A stretch of 64,000 nucleotides of DNA, from contig NZ_JAFBCZ010000014.1 in the NCBI RefSeq assembly GCF_016907925.1, positions 1-64,000 of the forward strand. Direction: 5' to 3'. Shown here one piece after another: positions 35,117-44,384 of the stretch. The notes below the pieces were generated by a model, which was not told the origin of the DNA, did not search any database, and worked only from the letters and a program-made list of their open reading frames with translations. Each line of letters starts with the position of its first letter. The stretch's first letter is position 1. The translations under genes were made by a program, and so were the position numbers. Source of the stretch: Herpetosiphon giganteus (GTDB lineage: Bacteria; Chloroflexota; Chloroflexia; Chloroflexales; Herpetosiphonaceae).

Positions 35117-35890
35117 TTAATTGAACAATTCAGCAACCGATTCAATAATTGCGGTTGGGCGATAGGGATAGCGCTCTGCATCCAAGCGGGTCATCATGCC
35201 CGAAAGCACGAGGGCGGTGCGCATGCCAGCCTCGGTGCCGCCAATAATATCGGTGTCCATGCGGTCGCCAATCATCATTGCTTCGGCAGCGTGGGCATCG
35301 ATAGTGCGCAATGCGGTGCGCATCATCACTGGGTTAGGCTTGCCCACAAAATAGGCCTCGGCATTGGTCGCAGCTTGAATCAAGGCTACAACTGCGCCAC
35401 ATGCTGGCAAAATGCCGCGCTCCGATGGCCCCGAAACATCAGGGTTAGTGCCGATCAGGCGCGAGCCAGCGGCAACCAAACGCACAGCTTGGGTGATCCG
35501 TTCAAAGCTGTAGGATGTCGTTTCGCCAATCACCACATAATCAGGATCATGCTCGGTCATGGTGTAGCCAACATCATAGAGCGCATTGGTCAGTCCAGCC
35601 TCGCCAATGACGAAAGCTGTGCCATTGGGCCGTTGCGAATCGAGAAATTTGGCGGTGGCCAAGGCAGAGGTATAAATATCTTCAATTTCTAAGGGCAAGC
35701 CAATTCGTGCCAAACGTGCTTGCAAATCGCGTGGCGTATAAATTGAATTGTTGGTCAAGACTAAAAATTTGCGGCCTGAAGCGCGAAGCCGACCCAAAAA
35801 CTCCGGTGCGCCAGGAATAATTTGCGCGCCGTGGACTAATACGCCATCCATATCGCATAACACGGCACGTACATCATCAAACTGATTCAT
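35117..35890 (-). CDS. HAD-superfamily (subfamily IIA, NagD-like) phosphatase
   Basis: 257 residues. HAD motifs: nucleophile VLCDMDGVLVHG, motif II FLVLTNNS, the IIA cap, motif III lysine in YFVGKPNPVMM, and motif IV IGDRMDTDIIGG. NagD-type enzymes dephosphorylate nucleotides and sugar phosphates. GGGAGG precedes the ATG at 35890 by 6 nt; a GTG one codon earlier is less well placed. Convergent to panB, with no operon partner upstream in this direction. Confidence 0.9.
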   Translation of the reverse strand: MNQFDDVRAVLCDMDGVLVHGAQIIPGAPEFLGRLRASGRKFLVLTNNSIYTPRDLQARLARIGLPLEIEDIYTSALATAKFLDSQRPNGTAFVIGEAGLTNALYDVGYTMTEHDPDYVVIGETTSYSFERITQAVRLVAAGSRLIGTNPDVSGPSERGILPACGAVVALIQAATNAEAYFVGKPNPVMMRTALRTIDAHAAEAMMIGDRMDTDIIGGTEAGMRTALVLSGMMTRLDAERYPYRPTAIIESVAELFN

Positions 35891-35937
35891 CACAAGCCTC
35901 CCAAAACAAATGCGGGACGATAGGCCTATTATAATCC

Positions 35938-36118
35938 GAAAGGATGAAGGATGAAGGATGAATGGGTCGATGACTATTGGCTATGGGCGATAGGCTATCG
36001 GAACAATGGTTGGAATTACCAAATAATCCCCGATAGCCAAAAGCCTAGAGCCTCATCCGCTCTGCGCCTCTGCGTTCGGTCGTGGATCTTCTGCCTTTTG
36101 ATTTTTGACTTCTGATTT
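35938..36118. repeat. Composite repeat array
   Basis: AAGGATGAAGGATGAAGGATG at the HAD-gene side, then GGCTATGGGCGATAGGCTATC. At the glycosyltransferase side it is pyrimidine-rich: CTCTGCGCCTCTGCG, then TTTTGATTTTTGACTTCTGA in heptamer register. No gene. Confidence 0.8.
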
Positions 36119-36124
36119 GCGTAA

Positions 36125-37174
36125 CTACTCGTGAATTTCTTGGCCTTCGTTGGGTGGTGAGCGACGGGCGACCTCGACTTCAAGGTTGCGCAAACGATAG
36201 AGAATTTCTTCGTTGATTCGGCGATTGTTGCCGCTTAAGTCGGCCAGAATGCCAATGAAGAAGGTCAAAATGCCGACAATCATAAATACGCCGCCAATAA
36301 AAACCGATTGTAAATAGCGGGTATAGGTCTGATTCGGATCAAGCAGGTAGTAGATCATAAAGCGCAGCAGCAAGCCGCCGCCAATTAGCAGAAACGGCAG
36401 CGCAAAATAGGTGAAGGTTTTAAGCGGTTCATATTGGGCATAGGTTCGAATAATTGTCGCACCTTGGCGCTTCACAAAATTGAAATTGCCGCGATGCAAG
36501 CGCGATGGTCTGGTTGGTTTAGTGGTAATCGCCACATGATCAACATGCAGGCGACGCTTGCCTGCTTGAATCAAATTTTCAATCGTGTAGGAAAATTCGC
36601 TGGTGACATATAAGCGCAAGCCAGCTTCTTTGGAGTAGGCCCGAAAACCACTGGGCGCGTCGGGCACATCGGTATCGGAGGCAACCCGCACGACCCAGCT
36701 GCCAACCCGTTGCAGTAATTTCTTTTGGGTTGAAAAATGCTCGACGTTTTGGGTTTGGCGGTCGCCAATCACAATATCGGCCTTGCCCTCTAAAATTGGC
36801 TTGATCAGCTCTGGAATTGCTGAGCCTGGATATTGATGGTCGCCATCGGTGTTGACGATAATATCAGCGCCAAGTTTGAGCGCTGCATCCATGCCCGATT
36901 GAAAAGCGGCTGGCAGGCCTTTGCGCCCACGATGGCGCACAATGTAGTTAACCCCAAGCTCACGCGCTACCTCAACCGTGCGATCAGTCGAGCCATCGTC
37001 GATGACGAGGGTTTCAAAATGCACATTGGGTAAATCCAAGGGAATATCATTCAACACTGCTGGCAAGGTTTCTTCTTCGTTCAAACAGGGAATTTGAATA
37101 ATCACTCGCCAAGGATGGCTGCGTGTCGGTTCGCTTGGTTGAATATAGGTTTCACTCATTGGCATCGTGGCCAT
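36125..37174 (-). CDS. Family 2 glycosyltransferase with C-terminal membrane helices
   Basis: 349 residues. DPM1/ArnC-like. The nucleotide-sugar domain has IIQIPCLNEEETL, LVIDDGSTDRT, and INTDGD-type VNTDGDHQYPG. Two helices follow (about residues 262-285 and 300-325), then a charged tail. Such enzymes transfer a sugar to a polyprenyl phosphate or lipid. It lies last in the direction of the acyltransferase and inositol-phosphate-synthase genes, consistent with glycosylated inositol lipid synthesis. AAGGAAGG lies 8 nt before ATG. Confidence 0.85.
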   Translation of the reverse strand: MATMPMSETYIQPSEPTRSHPWRVIIQIPCLNEEETLPAVLNDIPLDLPNVHFETLVIDDGSTDRTVEVARELGVNYIVRHRGRKGLPAAFQSGMDAALKLGADIIVNTDGDHQYPGSAIPELIKPILEGKADIVIGDRQTQNVEHFSTQKKLLQRVGSWVVRVASDTDVPDAPSGFRAYSKEAGLRLYVTSEFSYTIENLIQAGKRRLHVDHVAITTKPTRPSRLHRGNFNFVKRQGATIIRTYAQYEPLKTFTYFALPFLLIGGGLLLRFMIYYLLDPNQTYTRYLQSVFIGGVFMIVGILTFFIGILADLSGNNRRINEEILYRLRNLEVEVARRSPPNEGQEIHE

Positions 37175-37251
37175 GGGCGTGGCCTTCCTTTGTATGCTAG
37201 TTATTCAGCGAATCAGCAGATTGCCTGTATCGGCCAATAGTAGCACGAAAT

Positions 37252-38118
37252 TCAATCGTTGGTGCGCTCAGGCCAAACTGGTTGCAACACACCCCAACTT
37301 TCGGGCCACTTTACAATCCAGGTTTCCAAATAGCTCAGCATTTCACGCGCTACTCGTTCTGCTGCTTGGTCGGCGTTTTCATCGGGCAAGGCCTGAAAAT
37401 GGCGAATGGGATCAACGCGAAAGAATGGCTCATTTGCACCAAACCAAGCGCAGCTGCCAAGCGCCACTGGCCAACCGCGTAACGCCAAGCGCGCTGGGCC
37501 AATCGGCACATCAGCCAACTCGCCAAAGAAGGGAATTTTGATCGCTTGCGAAGCCAAATCGCGATCGCCTGCTAAAACGACAATTTTCTTCGCTCGCAGC
37601 GCTTTGAGCACTTCGCGGCCTGCATTTGGCCCCAGCACAATCAACTCGCCGCCATGGGCTTCGCGCAATTCTTTGACCAACTGCAAATATTCTGGTGGCT
37701 CGATGGCCTCGACAACCAGCACCACGGGCAAACCATGGGCGGCCAAGACCGAAAGACCTGTGCTAAACGCGCCAGTGTGGGCAACCACCAACAAGCCGCC
37801 AGTTTCGGCCAATGCCTGCAAATGCTCTAGGCCCGAGTAATCGAAGCGTTGGCGCATGTGCTCTAGGCTCCAAGCTGGCAAGCGCACGAGATCGGCATAA
37901 TGGCGCAAAACATTGGCAACCACCCGCGATTGCATATACAAGCGGGCGAGGCCTTTGGTTTTGGGCGCAACCCGAGCCAGATTCGAGCTGGTGTTACGGC
38001 GGAGTTTGGGGCTAAACAGCGCCAAGAGAGCGCAAACATCGCAGGCTGTATATACCAGCCAATTGGGGAAGCGCGGCAACCAGCGCATTGCCAAACGATA
38101 CAGTTGTAGTGTGTTCAT
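37252..38118 (-). CDS. LpxL/PatA-family acyltransferase
   Basis: 288 residues. The acyltransferase core includes GGLLVVAHTGAFSTGLSVLAAHGLPV (H-x4-D-type site with H and T/G) and the AGDRDL and IPFFGELADVPIGPARLALR segments typical of lauroyl acyltransferase and mycobacterial PatA. It probably acylates a lipid head group at the membrane. The ATG at 38118 is chosen since the frame upstream is heptamer repeat that merely translates as YVLCSMF. The neighbouring inositol-phosphate-synthase gene suggests an inositol-containing acceptor, by analogy with PatA. Confidence 0.82.
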   Translation of the reverse strand: MNTLQLYRLAMRWLPRFPNWLVYTACDVCALLALFSPKLRRNTSSNLARVAPKTKGLARLYMQSRVVANVLRHYADLVRLPAWSLEHMRQRFDYSGLEHLQALAETGGLLVVAHTGAFSTGLSVLAAHGLPVVLVVEAIEPPEYLQLVKELREAHGGELIVLGPNAGREVLKALRAKKIVVLAGDRDLASQAIKIPFFGELADVPIGPARLALRGWPVALGSCAWFGANEPFFRVDPIRHFQALPDENADQAAERVAREMLSYLETWIVKWPESWGVLQPVWPERTND

Positions 38119-38126
38119 AATGCTTG

Positions 38127-38155
38127 AGAACATAGAACATAGAACATAGAGCATA
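38127..38155 (-). repeat. Heptamer array upstream of the acyltransferase gene
   Basis: GAGAACATAGAACATAGAAC on the plus strand; TATGTTC in gene orientation, directly before the start codon. It ends at the target-site duplication of the adjacent mobile element. Confidence 0.85.
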
Positions 38156-38157
38156 AA

Positions 38158-38329
38158 TGTACTGGTTCATTGGATTAACGACGGTTTGCCCCCTCACTCC
38201 CTAGCCCCCTCTCCCGCCCGCGGGCGAGGGGGAACCACGAGACCAGCGCTCCCCTCGCCCGCGTTCAGTGGGCGAGGGGGCTGGGGGTGAGGGCATGAAC
38301 TATGGTTGCCAACCAAATGAACCAGTACA
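38158..38329. mobile_element. MITE-like element, copy 4, with perfect terminal repeats and target duplication
   Basis: 172 bp. Terminal inverted repeats TGTACTGGTTCATT (38158-38171) and AATGAACCAGTACA (38316-38329) match perfectly over 14 bp. The flanking CATAAA at 38152-38157 and at 38330-38335 is a 6-bp direct repeat. The interior has the GC-rich palindrome (CCCCCTCACTCC ... GGGGGTGAGGG). No open reading frame. It interrupts the gap between the inositol-phosphate-synthase and acyltransferase genes. Confidence 0.88.
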
Positions 38330-38420
38330 CATAAAAGCTTGGAATTGAATTTTGATGATGGAGGATCATTGGTTAATCCGACCATATTCCGATAGCCAAT
38401 AGCCATCAGCCACTAGCCAA

Positions 38421-38450
38421 CTCTGTTCTATGCTCTATGCTCTAGGTTCT
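38421..38450 (-). repeat. Heptamer array after the inositol-phosphate synthase gene
   Basis: CTCTGTTCTATGCTCTATGC and a further TCTAGGTTCT on the plus strand, that is GAACATAG-type in gene orientation, ending 8 nt from the stop of ino1. Confidence 0.8.
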
Positions 38451-38457
38451 CCCTCAA

Positions 38458-39528
38458 CTATTCGCCAGCAATAAATTGTTCGGTGCGGCGATGAGCTTCG
38501 TCGTCGGTGTATTGTTCTGGTGGGGTTTTCATAAAGTACGATGAAGGTGCGTACAAAGCCCCGCCAACGCCTCGATCAAGCGCCAACTTGGCACAGCGAA
38601 TTGCATCGAGCACCACGCCAGCAGAGTTTGGCGAATCCCACACTTCAAGCTTAACTTCGGCGTTCAATGGCACGTTGCCAAAGGTTGTGCCTTCCATGCG
38701 GATATAGCACCATTTGCGGTCGGTCAACCATGGCACATAATCGCTTGGCCCAACGTGGACGTTTTGGTCAGGCAAGCCATAGGGCAATTGGCTGGTAACG
38801 GCGTTGGTCTTGGAGATTTTTTTCGATTCCAAGCGTTCGCGTTCGAGCATGTTGTAGAAGTCGGTGTTGCCACCAAAATTCAATTGATAGGTGCGATCCA
38901 AGTGTACGCCCCGTTGCTCGAACAAGTTGGTCAGCACGCGGTGCACGATGGTTGCGCCAACTTGCGACTTGATGTCGTCGCCAATAATTGGCAAATTCTT
39001 TTCTTCGAAGCGTTTGCGCCAGTATTCTTGGCTGGCAATAAAGACTGGCACACAGTTGATGAAGGCACAGCCAGCTTCGAGAATTTGCTCAACATACCAC
39101 TTGGTGGCCATTTCCGAGCCAACTGGCAGATAGCTAATCACCACATCGGTTTTGGTATCGCGCAGAATTTTAACAATATCTGCGGTTGAGCCAGGTGCTT
39201 TTTCAATCACTTGGCTCAGATATTTGCCCAAACCATCGTGGGTCATGCCGCGATAGACTGGCACATTCAAGTGGGGCACTTCGGAAAATTTATAGGTATT
39301 GTTTGGTTCGGCGAAAATCGCCTCAGACAAATCCTTGCCGACCTTCGTAATATTAATATCGAAGCCAGCGGTAAATTCAATATCACTGACGTGATAGCCA
39401 CCAAGATTGACGTGCATCAAACCAGGAATGCGGTCGTTCTCGTTGGCATTTTTGTAAAATTCAATCCCTTGAACGAGTGACGAGGCACAGTTGCCCACGC
39501 CGATAATGGCTACGCGAATTTTCTTACT
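38458..39528 (-). CDS. ino1: Inositol-3-phosphate synthase, actinobacterial/archaeal type
   Basis: 356 residues from the likely start. Converts glucose 6-phosphate to 1L-myo-inositol 1-phosphate with NAD. The N-terminal [23 protein letters not shown] is the family's NAD-binding motif. Then come [35 protein letters not shown], and a C-terminal [17 protein letters not shown] with the NFGGNTDF motif. TTG at 39528 is preferred: AAGGAG lies 10 nt upstream and the family starts a few residues before IRVAIIG. No ATG is suitably placed. It heads an inositol-lipid gene set with the acyltransferase and glycosyltransferase. Confidence 0.92.
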   Translation of the reverse strand, partial: SKKIRVAIIGVGNCASSLVQGIEFYKNANENDRIPGLMHVNLGGYHVSDIEFTAGFDINITKVGKDLSEAIFAEPNNTYKFSEVPHLNVPVYRGMTHDGLGKYLSQVIEKAPGSTADIVKILRDTKTDVVISYLPVGSEMATKWYVEQILEAGCAFINCVPVFIASQEYWRKRFEEKNLPIIGDDIKSQVGATIVHRVLTNLFEQRGVHLDRTYQLNFGGNTDFYNMLERERLESKKISKTNAVTSQLPYGLPDQNVHVGPSDYVPWLTDRKWCYIRMEGTTFGNVPLNAEVKLEVWDSPNSAGVVLDAIRCAKLALDRGVGGALYAPSSYFMKTPPEQYTDDEAHRRTEQFIAGE

Positions 39529-39622
39529 CAAAACGACACAACTCCTTAAATGGCTGAACGGAAGCTCTATCCAAGGAAAAATTGTACTCCAGTTAAAATC
39601 CATTGGCAAGCAACAATAGCAA

Positions 39623-39650
39623 ATTGCACAGCTTAATCAAGCTGTGCAAT
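39623..39650 (-). terminator. Hairpin terminator after the 100-residue gene
   Basis: ATTGCACAGCTT and AAGCTGTGCAAT form a perfect 12-bp stem with a 4-nt loop. On the minus strand TGCTATTGTTGCTTG follows. It lies 30 nt after the stop of the small gene and before ino1. Confidence 0.75.
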
Positions 39651-39679
39651 TGCTAGACCACGTTTTGGCCTATTTTTGC

Positions 39680-39982
39680 TTAACTTACAGCCAAATTGGC
39701 TAAAATTTGGTAGTTAAACAAGCGTTGTAATCGATACCACTTGCCATTTATCGCATCGCGGCGTTGACACACCACAAAGAATGATTGCTGATCAGAAGGA
39801 TGGGCTTCGATTGCCATTGAGTTGCGACGAATTGCTGGAAATTGTGGTGGTTGCAACGAGTCGCCATCAAGAATCCCATAGCCTTGCGGTGGCACAAAAT
39901 CATGCCAGAAGTTTTCAACATGTTGGCAAAACAGCCTGACTGCTTGGCGTTCTAAAACGGTTCGTTGTTGGGCATTGAACAT
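39680..39982 (-). CDS. Small hypothetical protein
   Basis: 100 residues, soluble, no membrane segment, no recognised family. The second half (RRNSMAIEAHPSDQQSFFVVCQRRDAINGKWYRLQRLFNY) looks like beta strands with a conserved-type basic/aromatic pattern. GGAAGGAG lies 7 nt before ATG and a hairpin terminator follows, which support a real gene. Separate from ino1. Confidence 0.65.
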   Translation of the reverse strand: MFNAQQRTVLERQAVRLFCQHVENFWHDFVPPQGYGILDGDSLQPPQFPAIRRNSMAIEAHPSDQQSFFVVCQRRDAINGKWYRLQRLFNYQILANLAVS

Positions 39983-40247
39983 ACAATGCTCCTTCCTGTG
40001 ATTGCGCTAGCCTTGGCTACGCAGATCAGTTATCAGTGGATGTTGAAACCGCTAGGGGGTAATTGCTGTGGCATGAATATGCTACAATTCAAACACACCC
40101 AGTACTCCATAGGTTGCAATCGCTGCAACAGCGCTTTATGACGACAGTTATAACGTCGGTCAAAGCTCGCTAGGCGATGATTCGGTAGAACTGCTTGCAT
40201 CTCATGGTTATTGAACGTGGGGTCGGAATGTGTTGAGATGGTCTACA
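39983..40247. other. Divergent spacer upstream of the CHASE3 kinase
   Basis: 265 bp without repeats. GCTACAAT at about 40081-40088 could be a -10 for the kinase gene. A short frame MVIERGVGMC at 40204 is not considered a gene. Confidence 0.35.
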
Positions 40248-42419
40248 ATGAAAACAGTAGGATCACACAAGTTAACTCGTTGGTTCATGCTAGCAGCATT
40301 TATCATTATCGTCAATGGCCTTCTGTCATGGCAATATCTGTTAACCATTCAAGCCAATAATGCGAATGTAATTGAATCGGAAACGATGACCAATCGCTTA
40401 AATCGGCTTTTAGCCTTGTTGACCGATGCAGAAACCGCTCAACGTGGCTTTATTATTACTGGCAGCGAGCAGTATTTAGAACCCTACAAAATTGCCCAAA
40501 TTGAGCTACCTGGATTAATTGCTGAGATTGAATCTAATAGTACGACCCGTCCAATTTTTTATTCGCGGCTTCCAGATTTAAAAAACTTGATTCAACAGCA
40601 ACAACAAGAGCTCGTTACAACAATCGAGTTGCGGCGCACGCAAGGCTTTGAAGCAGCCCAAATTATTGTGCTGGAAAATCAAGGCAAAGAATATATGGAT
40701 ACAATTCGTCAAATTGTCAATGGCTTGTTGATCCGTGAAAATAATCGGGCACTTGAACGCGCTGCTCAAACCAAACTCAACGTGCAACGAGCTGGGTTTG
40801 CTTTGGCCTTCGCCACTTTAATCGCCAGTGCCTTTGTGATTGGCACCATGGTGTTGACCAAGCGCGATGCACGCCAGCGCGACGAAGCCGCCAATGAGTT
40901 GCGCAACCAACGCGAATGGTTTGCCGTAACCCTCGCGAGCATCGGTGATGCAGTATTAACCACCGATACCGCTGGCCAAATTACCTTTATGAACCACATC
41001 GCCAGCACCATCACTGGCTGGCCCGAAGCCCAAGCGCTGGGCAAATCAATCAATGAGGTAGCGGCGATTTTCGATCCCATCAGCAAACAAGCGCTTGCTC
41101 ATCCAGTGAATACCGCCTTGGAACACGAAGAAATTGTTACCTTAAGCAATTCGGTGGTGATGCGCCAAGGCAATGATTTTGTTGCAATTGAGGATAGCGC
41201 TGCGCCAATTTACGATCGCGAGCAACAGGTGATTGGCGTGGTGATGGTGTTTCGCGATGTAACCGAGCGCTATCGCGATGAATTTGGCCAACGTTTGCTC
41301 CGCACATTACATAATCAATTGGCCTCAACGATCGATTTGAGCCAGGTTTTAGCAACCAGCGCTGCTGTGCCAACCCCAAGTTTTAGCACGGCCTGCGGCT
41401 TGTATCTCGTGCTCGACCCCGACGATGAGCCAATGACCAGTTATAGCAGCGCTGAGCAACCATTGATCGATTGGCACGAACACCCAGCTTTTGCCCCAGC
41501 AATTGCCAGCGGCCAAGCCCAAATCATCGATCACGCCTTGCCACAGGGCTATCAATCAGCAATTATCATCCCATTTAAAGATCAACATCAACTAAGTGGG
41601 GCGATTGTCTTTGTGCATGCTGAACGCGATTTTGACCAGATTGATTTTGAATTGGCCGAAGAACTTGGCCAACGCATGATTTTGGCGCTTGAGCAGGCGC
41701 ATCTCTATCGTCAAGCCCAAGATGCAGTCCGTCTGCGCGATGTGTTTTTATCGATTGCCTCGCACGAGTTGAAAAACCCGCTGACGACGTTGCTTGGCCA
41801 ATCGCAATTAAGCTTGCGCCGCCTAGAACGCCTCAACTATGAAGATGAACGGCTTCAACGTTCGTTGCAAGCAATCGAAGCCCAAGCCAATCGCATGAAC
41901 AAAATGGTCACGGCCTTGCTCGATGTTTCACGAATTGAAATGGGCCAGCTTGATATGCAGCACGATCAGATTGATTTGGCCCAACTGGTGCACAATTTGG
42001 TCAATGATTTGGCGCTGACAACCGACCATCATCAGATTCGCTACCAATGCCTGACTAGCCAACCAATTCAAGTCACGGGCGACTCAATGCGCTTGGAGCA
42101 AGTATTTATCAATTTGATCAACAATGCGCTCAAATATAGTCCCGAGCAAACCGAAGTGCTGGTGCGAGTTGATCGCAATGCGCAGCAAGCGATTGTCGAG
42201 ATTCGCGACCATGGGATTGGCATTCCAGCGGAAGCCTTGCCAAATTTATTTACCCGCTTCTATCGCGCCAGTAATGCAGCCCGCAGCCATGTGGCAGGGC
42301 TGGGCATTGGCCTCTTCGTCGTCAAAGAAATTGTCGATCTCCACGGTGGCACTATCGACGTGACAAGCCAAATTGGTCAAGGCAGTGTTTTCACGATTTA
42401 TTTGCCCCTACAAGCCTAA
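40248..42419 (+). CDS. Sensor histidine kinase with CHASE3, PAS and GAF-like domains
   Basis: 723 residues from ATG (729 from the GTG at 40230; neither has a strong RBS). Helix 1 about 12-34. Extracytoplasmic CHASE3 domain to about 178 (AETAQRGFIITGSEQYLEPY is its hallmark). Helix 2 about 183-205, PAS about 222-345 (VTLASIGDAVLTTDTAGQITFMN), then a GAF-like region 350-485. The dimerisation domain has H506 in SIASHELKNPLTT. The ATPase domain has FINLINNALKYS, RDHGIGIP and GLGIGL. No response regulator is adjacent, so it is an orphan kinase. Confidence 0.92.
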   Translation: MKTVGSHKLTRWFMLAAFIIIVNGLLSWQYLLTIQANNANVIESETMTNRLNRLLALLTDAETAQRGFIITGSEQYLEPYKIAQIELPGLIAEIESNSTTRPIFYSRLPDLKNLIQQQQQELVTTIELRRTQGFEAAQIIVLENQGKEYMDTIRQIVNGLLIRENNRALERAAQTKLNVQRAGFALAFATLIASAFVIGTMVLTKRDARQRDEAANELRNQREWFAVTLASIGDAVLTTDTAGQITFMNHIASTITGWPEAQALGKSINEVAAIFDPISKQALAHPVNTALEHEEIVTLSNSVVMRQGNDFVAIEDSAAPIYDREQQVIGVVMVFRDVTERYRDEFGQRLLRTLHNQLASTIDLSQVLATSAAVPTPSFSTACGLYLVLDPDDEPMTSYSSAEQPLIDWHEHPAFAPAIASGQAQIIDHALPQGYQSAIIIPFKDQHQLSGAIVFVHAERDFDQIDFELAEELGQRMILALEQAHLYRQAQDAVRLRDVFLSIASHELKNPLTTLLGQSQLSLRRLERLNYEDERLQRSLQAIEAQANRMNKMVTALLDVSRIEMGQLDMQHDQIDLAQLVHNLVNDLALTTDHHQIRYQCLTSQPIQVTGDSMRLEQVFINLINNALKYSPEQTEVLVRVDRNAQQAIVEIRDHGIGIPAEALPNLFTRFYRASNAARSHVAGLGIGLFVVKEIVDLHGGTIDVTSQIGQGSVFTIYLPLQA

Positions 42420-42477
42420 AATACCTCAAACTATCCTCATTTATTAACAAATGTTGACAATATGTCCTAGGGTACAA

Positions 42478-42497
42478 TGTAGAATTGTCACTCTACA
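42478..42497. promoter_or_regulatory. Short inverted repeat in the upstream region of the 51-residue gene
   Basis: TGTAGA and TCTACA flank 8 bp. It overlaps a TTGACA/TACAAT pair (42454/42473) with an over-short 13-bp spacer. A possible operator; weak evidence. Confidence 0.3.
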
Positions 42498-42559
42498 ATA
42501 TGTTGGCTAAATGGTACATTAGTTGCAGACAATAGTCACAACAAAAAGGAACTAATGCG

Positions 42560-42715
42560 ATGTATAAGCAAGAATCAACCAATATATTTAGCCCAGCAAG
42601 TCAACAATCATGGATGCCAATCGATACAGAAAGTCATTGGACAATCAAAAACCCGCTGAATGTCTTTATTGTCCTACCAATTGTCCTACTTGTCTTTTCA
42701 CTTGTTATGGCCTAA
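42560..42715 (+). CDS. 51-residue small membrane protein
   Basis: Starts MYKQESTNIFSPASQ and ends with one strong membrane helix (VFIVLPIVLLVFSLVMA) at the extreme C-terminus, residues about 35-51. The N-terminal 34 residues are polar, so it looks like a tail-anchored protein. AAAAAGGA lies about 9 nt before ATG. It sits between the kinase gene and the MocR-type gene in the same direction, so it may belong to the kinase system. No family is recognised. Confidence 0.6.
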   Translation: MYKQESTNIFSPASQQSWMPIDTESHWTIKNPLNVFIVLPIVLLVFSLVMA

Positions 42716-42798
42716 ATGACAATAATGGCGTAGGGCTGGTACAATAGAGTTCTACGCCATTGTCTTTAATTGCCAATCCTTCCACAGAAAGGCCAACC

Positions 42799-44295
42799 AT
42801 GGAATTTCAGCTCGATCGCCAACATGCCAAGCCACTCTACATCCAATTGTCCGAACAATTACAAGAACGGATTCGGAGTGGCTCTTTGCCAGCTGGCACC
42901 AAATTGCCACCAGTGCGCGATTTAGCCGAATCCCTTGGCCTTACTCGCTTGACTGTCCACAATGCCTATAGTGAGTTACAAGCGAGTGGTTGGGTTGAGG
43001 CCTACGTTGGCCGTGGAACCTTCGTCGCCGAACGCTCGAAGCCAATTATTCCCGAATACGAGCTACGCCAACGCGCTGTTGACGAGCTGCAAACCCCATG
43101 GATTAGCCAAGGCATGCTGGCTGATATGCTGCGTTTGGCCCAACAGCCCAACCTGATCTCCTTTGCCCAAGCCTCACCAGCAGAAGAAACCTTTCCAGTG
43201 CGCGAAATTGGTCGGGCAATTCAACAAGCCCTGCGAGACCCAAGTGCTCTAGGCTATGGCCCAACCCAAGGCGAATTATGTTTGCGCGAAGCGATTGCAA
43301 CGTGGTTGCTTGATCGCAATGTAGTGACCTCGCCCGATCATGTGCTGGTTACGACTGGCGCGCAACAAGGCGTGGCGTTGGCATTAAAGGCCTTTGTGCG
43401 TCAAGGCGATGTGGTGTTGGTCGAAGAACCAACCTACTTAGGTTTTATCGAACAAGCGACAGCGTTGGGCGTGCGTCTGATCGGCATTCCCTTGGATGAG
43501 CAAGGCTTGCGGCTGGATATTTTGCAACGGGTCTTGTGCGAATACAAACCACGCTTGCTCTACACCGTGCCAACCTTTCACAATCCAACCGGCGTTTGCC
43601 TTGCACCAGAACGCCAAGCAGCGCTATTACACTTGGCCGAAGAGCATAATCTGATTATTTTAGAAGATGATGTGTATGGGCCGTTGAGCTATGATACCCA
43701 GCCACCGCACCCAATCAAATCCCGCGATACCAATGGGCGGGTGGTGTATCTTGGCAGTTTCTCCAAAATTTTGACCCCTGGCTTGCGTTTGGGCTATTTG
43801 GTTGCCCGCGATGAGCTGTTGCACCCATTGCTTGCTGCCAAACGTGGCAACGATTTGCATTGCTCGCCGTTGCTGCAACGGGCCTTGGCCGATTACCTTG
43901 GGCGCGGCCAGTTGGCAGCCCATCTGCGCTATGTGCGCGAACTCTATCGCGAGCGTCGCGATGCTATGGAACGGGCGCTCAACCGCTATTGTCCCCGTGA
44001 TATTCAATGGACGCATCCACGCGGCGGGTTATGCTATTGGCTGACCTTGCCTGCTGGATTGAATGGCACCGATATTTATACCGAGGCGATTGAAGCAGGC
44101 GTTGGCGTAACGCTCGGCAATGTCTTCTTTCCCCAACCGCCGCGCAATGCGCACCTGCGGCTTTGTTTTGCCACCCAATCACCAGAATTAATTGATCGTG
44201 GAATTCGCCTATTGGGCGATGTTTTGACCCGCCATGTCTTGCGTTGCGGCCAACTTGCTGCGCGGGCTTGGCGCGAAACCACACCACTCATGTAA
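42799..44295 (+). CDS. MocR-type GntR/aminotransferase protein
   Basis: 498 residues. An N-terminal GntR winged-helix (residues about 10-78: PLYIQLSEQLQERIRSGSLPAGTKLPPVRDLAESLGLTRLTVHNAYSELQ, GTFVAER) is fused to a class I aminotransferase domain. The PLP lysine is K323 in YLGSFSKILTPGLRLGYL. Other aminotransferase marks are HNPTG and EDDVYG. MocR proteins regulate PLP-linked genes or act as 2-aminoadipate-type aminotransferases; here the domain looks catalytically intact. GAAAGG precedes ATG by 6 nt. The neighbouring EamA exporter and ilvE point to amino-acid metabolism. Confidence 0.9.
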   Translation: MEFQLDRQHAKPLYIQLSEQLQERIRSGSLPAGTKLPPVRDLAESLGLTRLTVHNAYSELQASGWVEAYVGRGTFVAERSKPIIPEYELRQRAVDELQTPWISQGMLADMLRLAQQPNLISFAQASPAEETFPVREIGRAIQQALRDPSALGYGPTQGELCLREAIATWLLDRNVVTSPDHVLVTTGAQQGVALALKAFVRQGDVVLVEEPTYLGFIEQATALGVRLIGIPLDEQGLRLDILQRVLCEYKPRLLYTVPTFHNPTGVCLAPERQAALLHLAEEHNLIILEDDVYGPLSYDTQPPHPIKSRDTNGRVVYLGSFSKILTPGLRLGYLVARDELLHPLLAAKRGNDLHCSPLLQRALADYLGRGQLAAHLRYVRELYRERRDAMERALNRYCPRDIQWTHPRGGLCYWLTLPAGLNGTDIYTEAIEAGVGVTLGNVFFPQPPRNAHLRLCFATQSPELIDRGIRLLGDVLTRHVLRCGQLAARAWRETTPLM

Positions 44296-44384
44296 TCTGG
44301 TGAATTCCAAAACAATGCTGGAACAGCACTGCTCCGCCTTGGTTCATCGATAGATTGCTGGCTTGCAAGGAAGGAAATTGTGGT

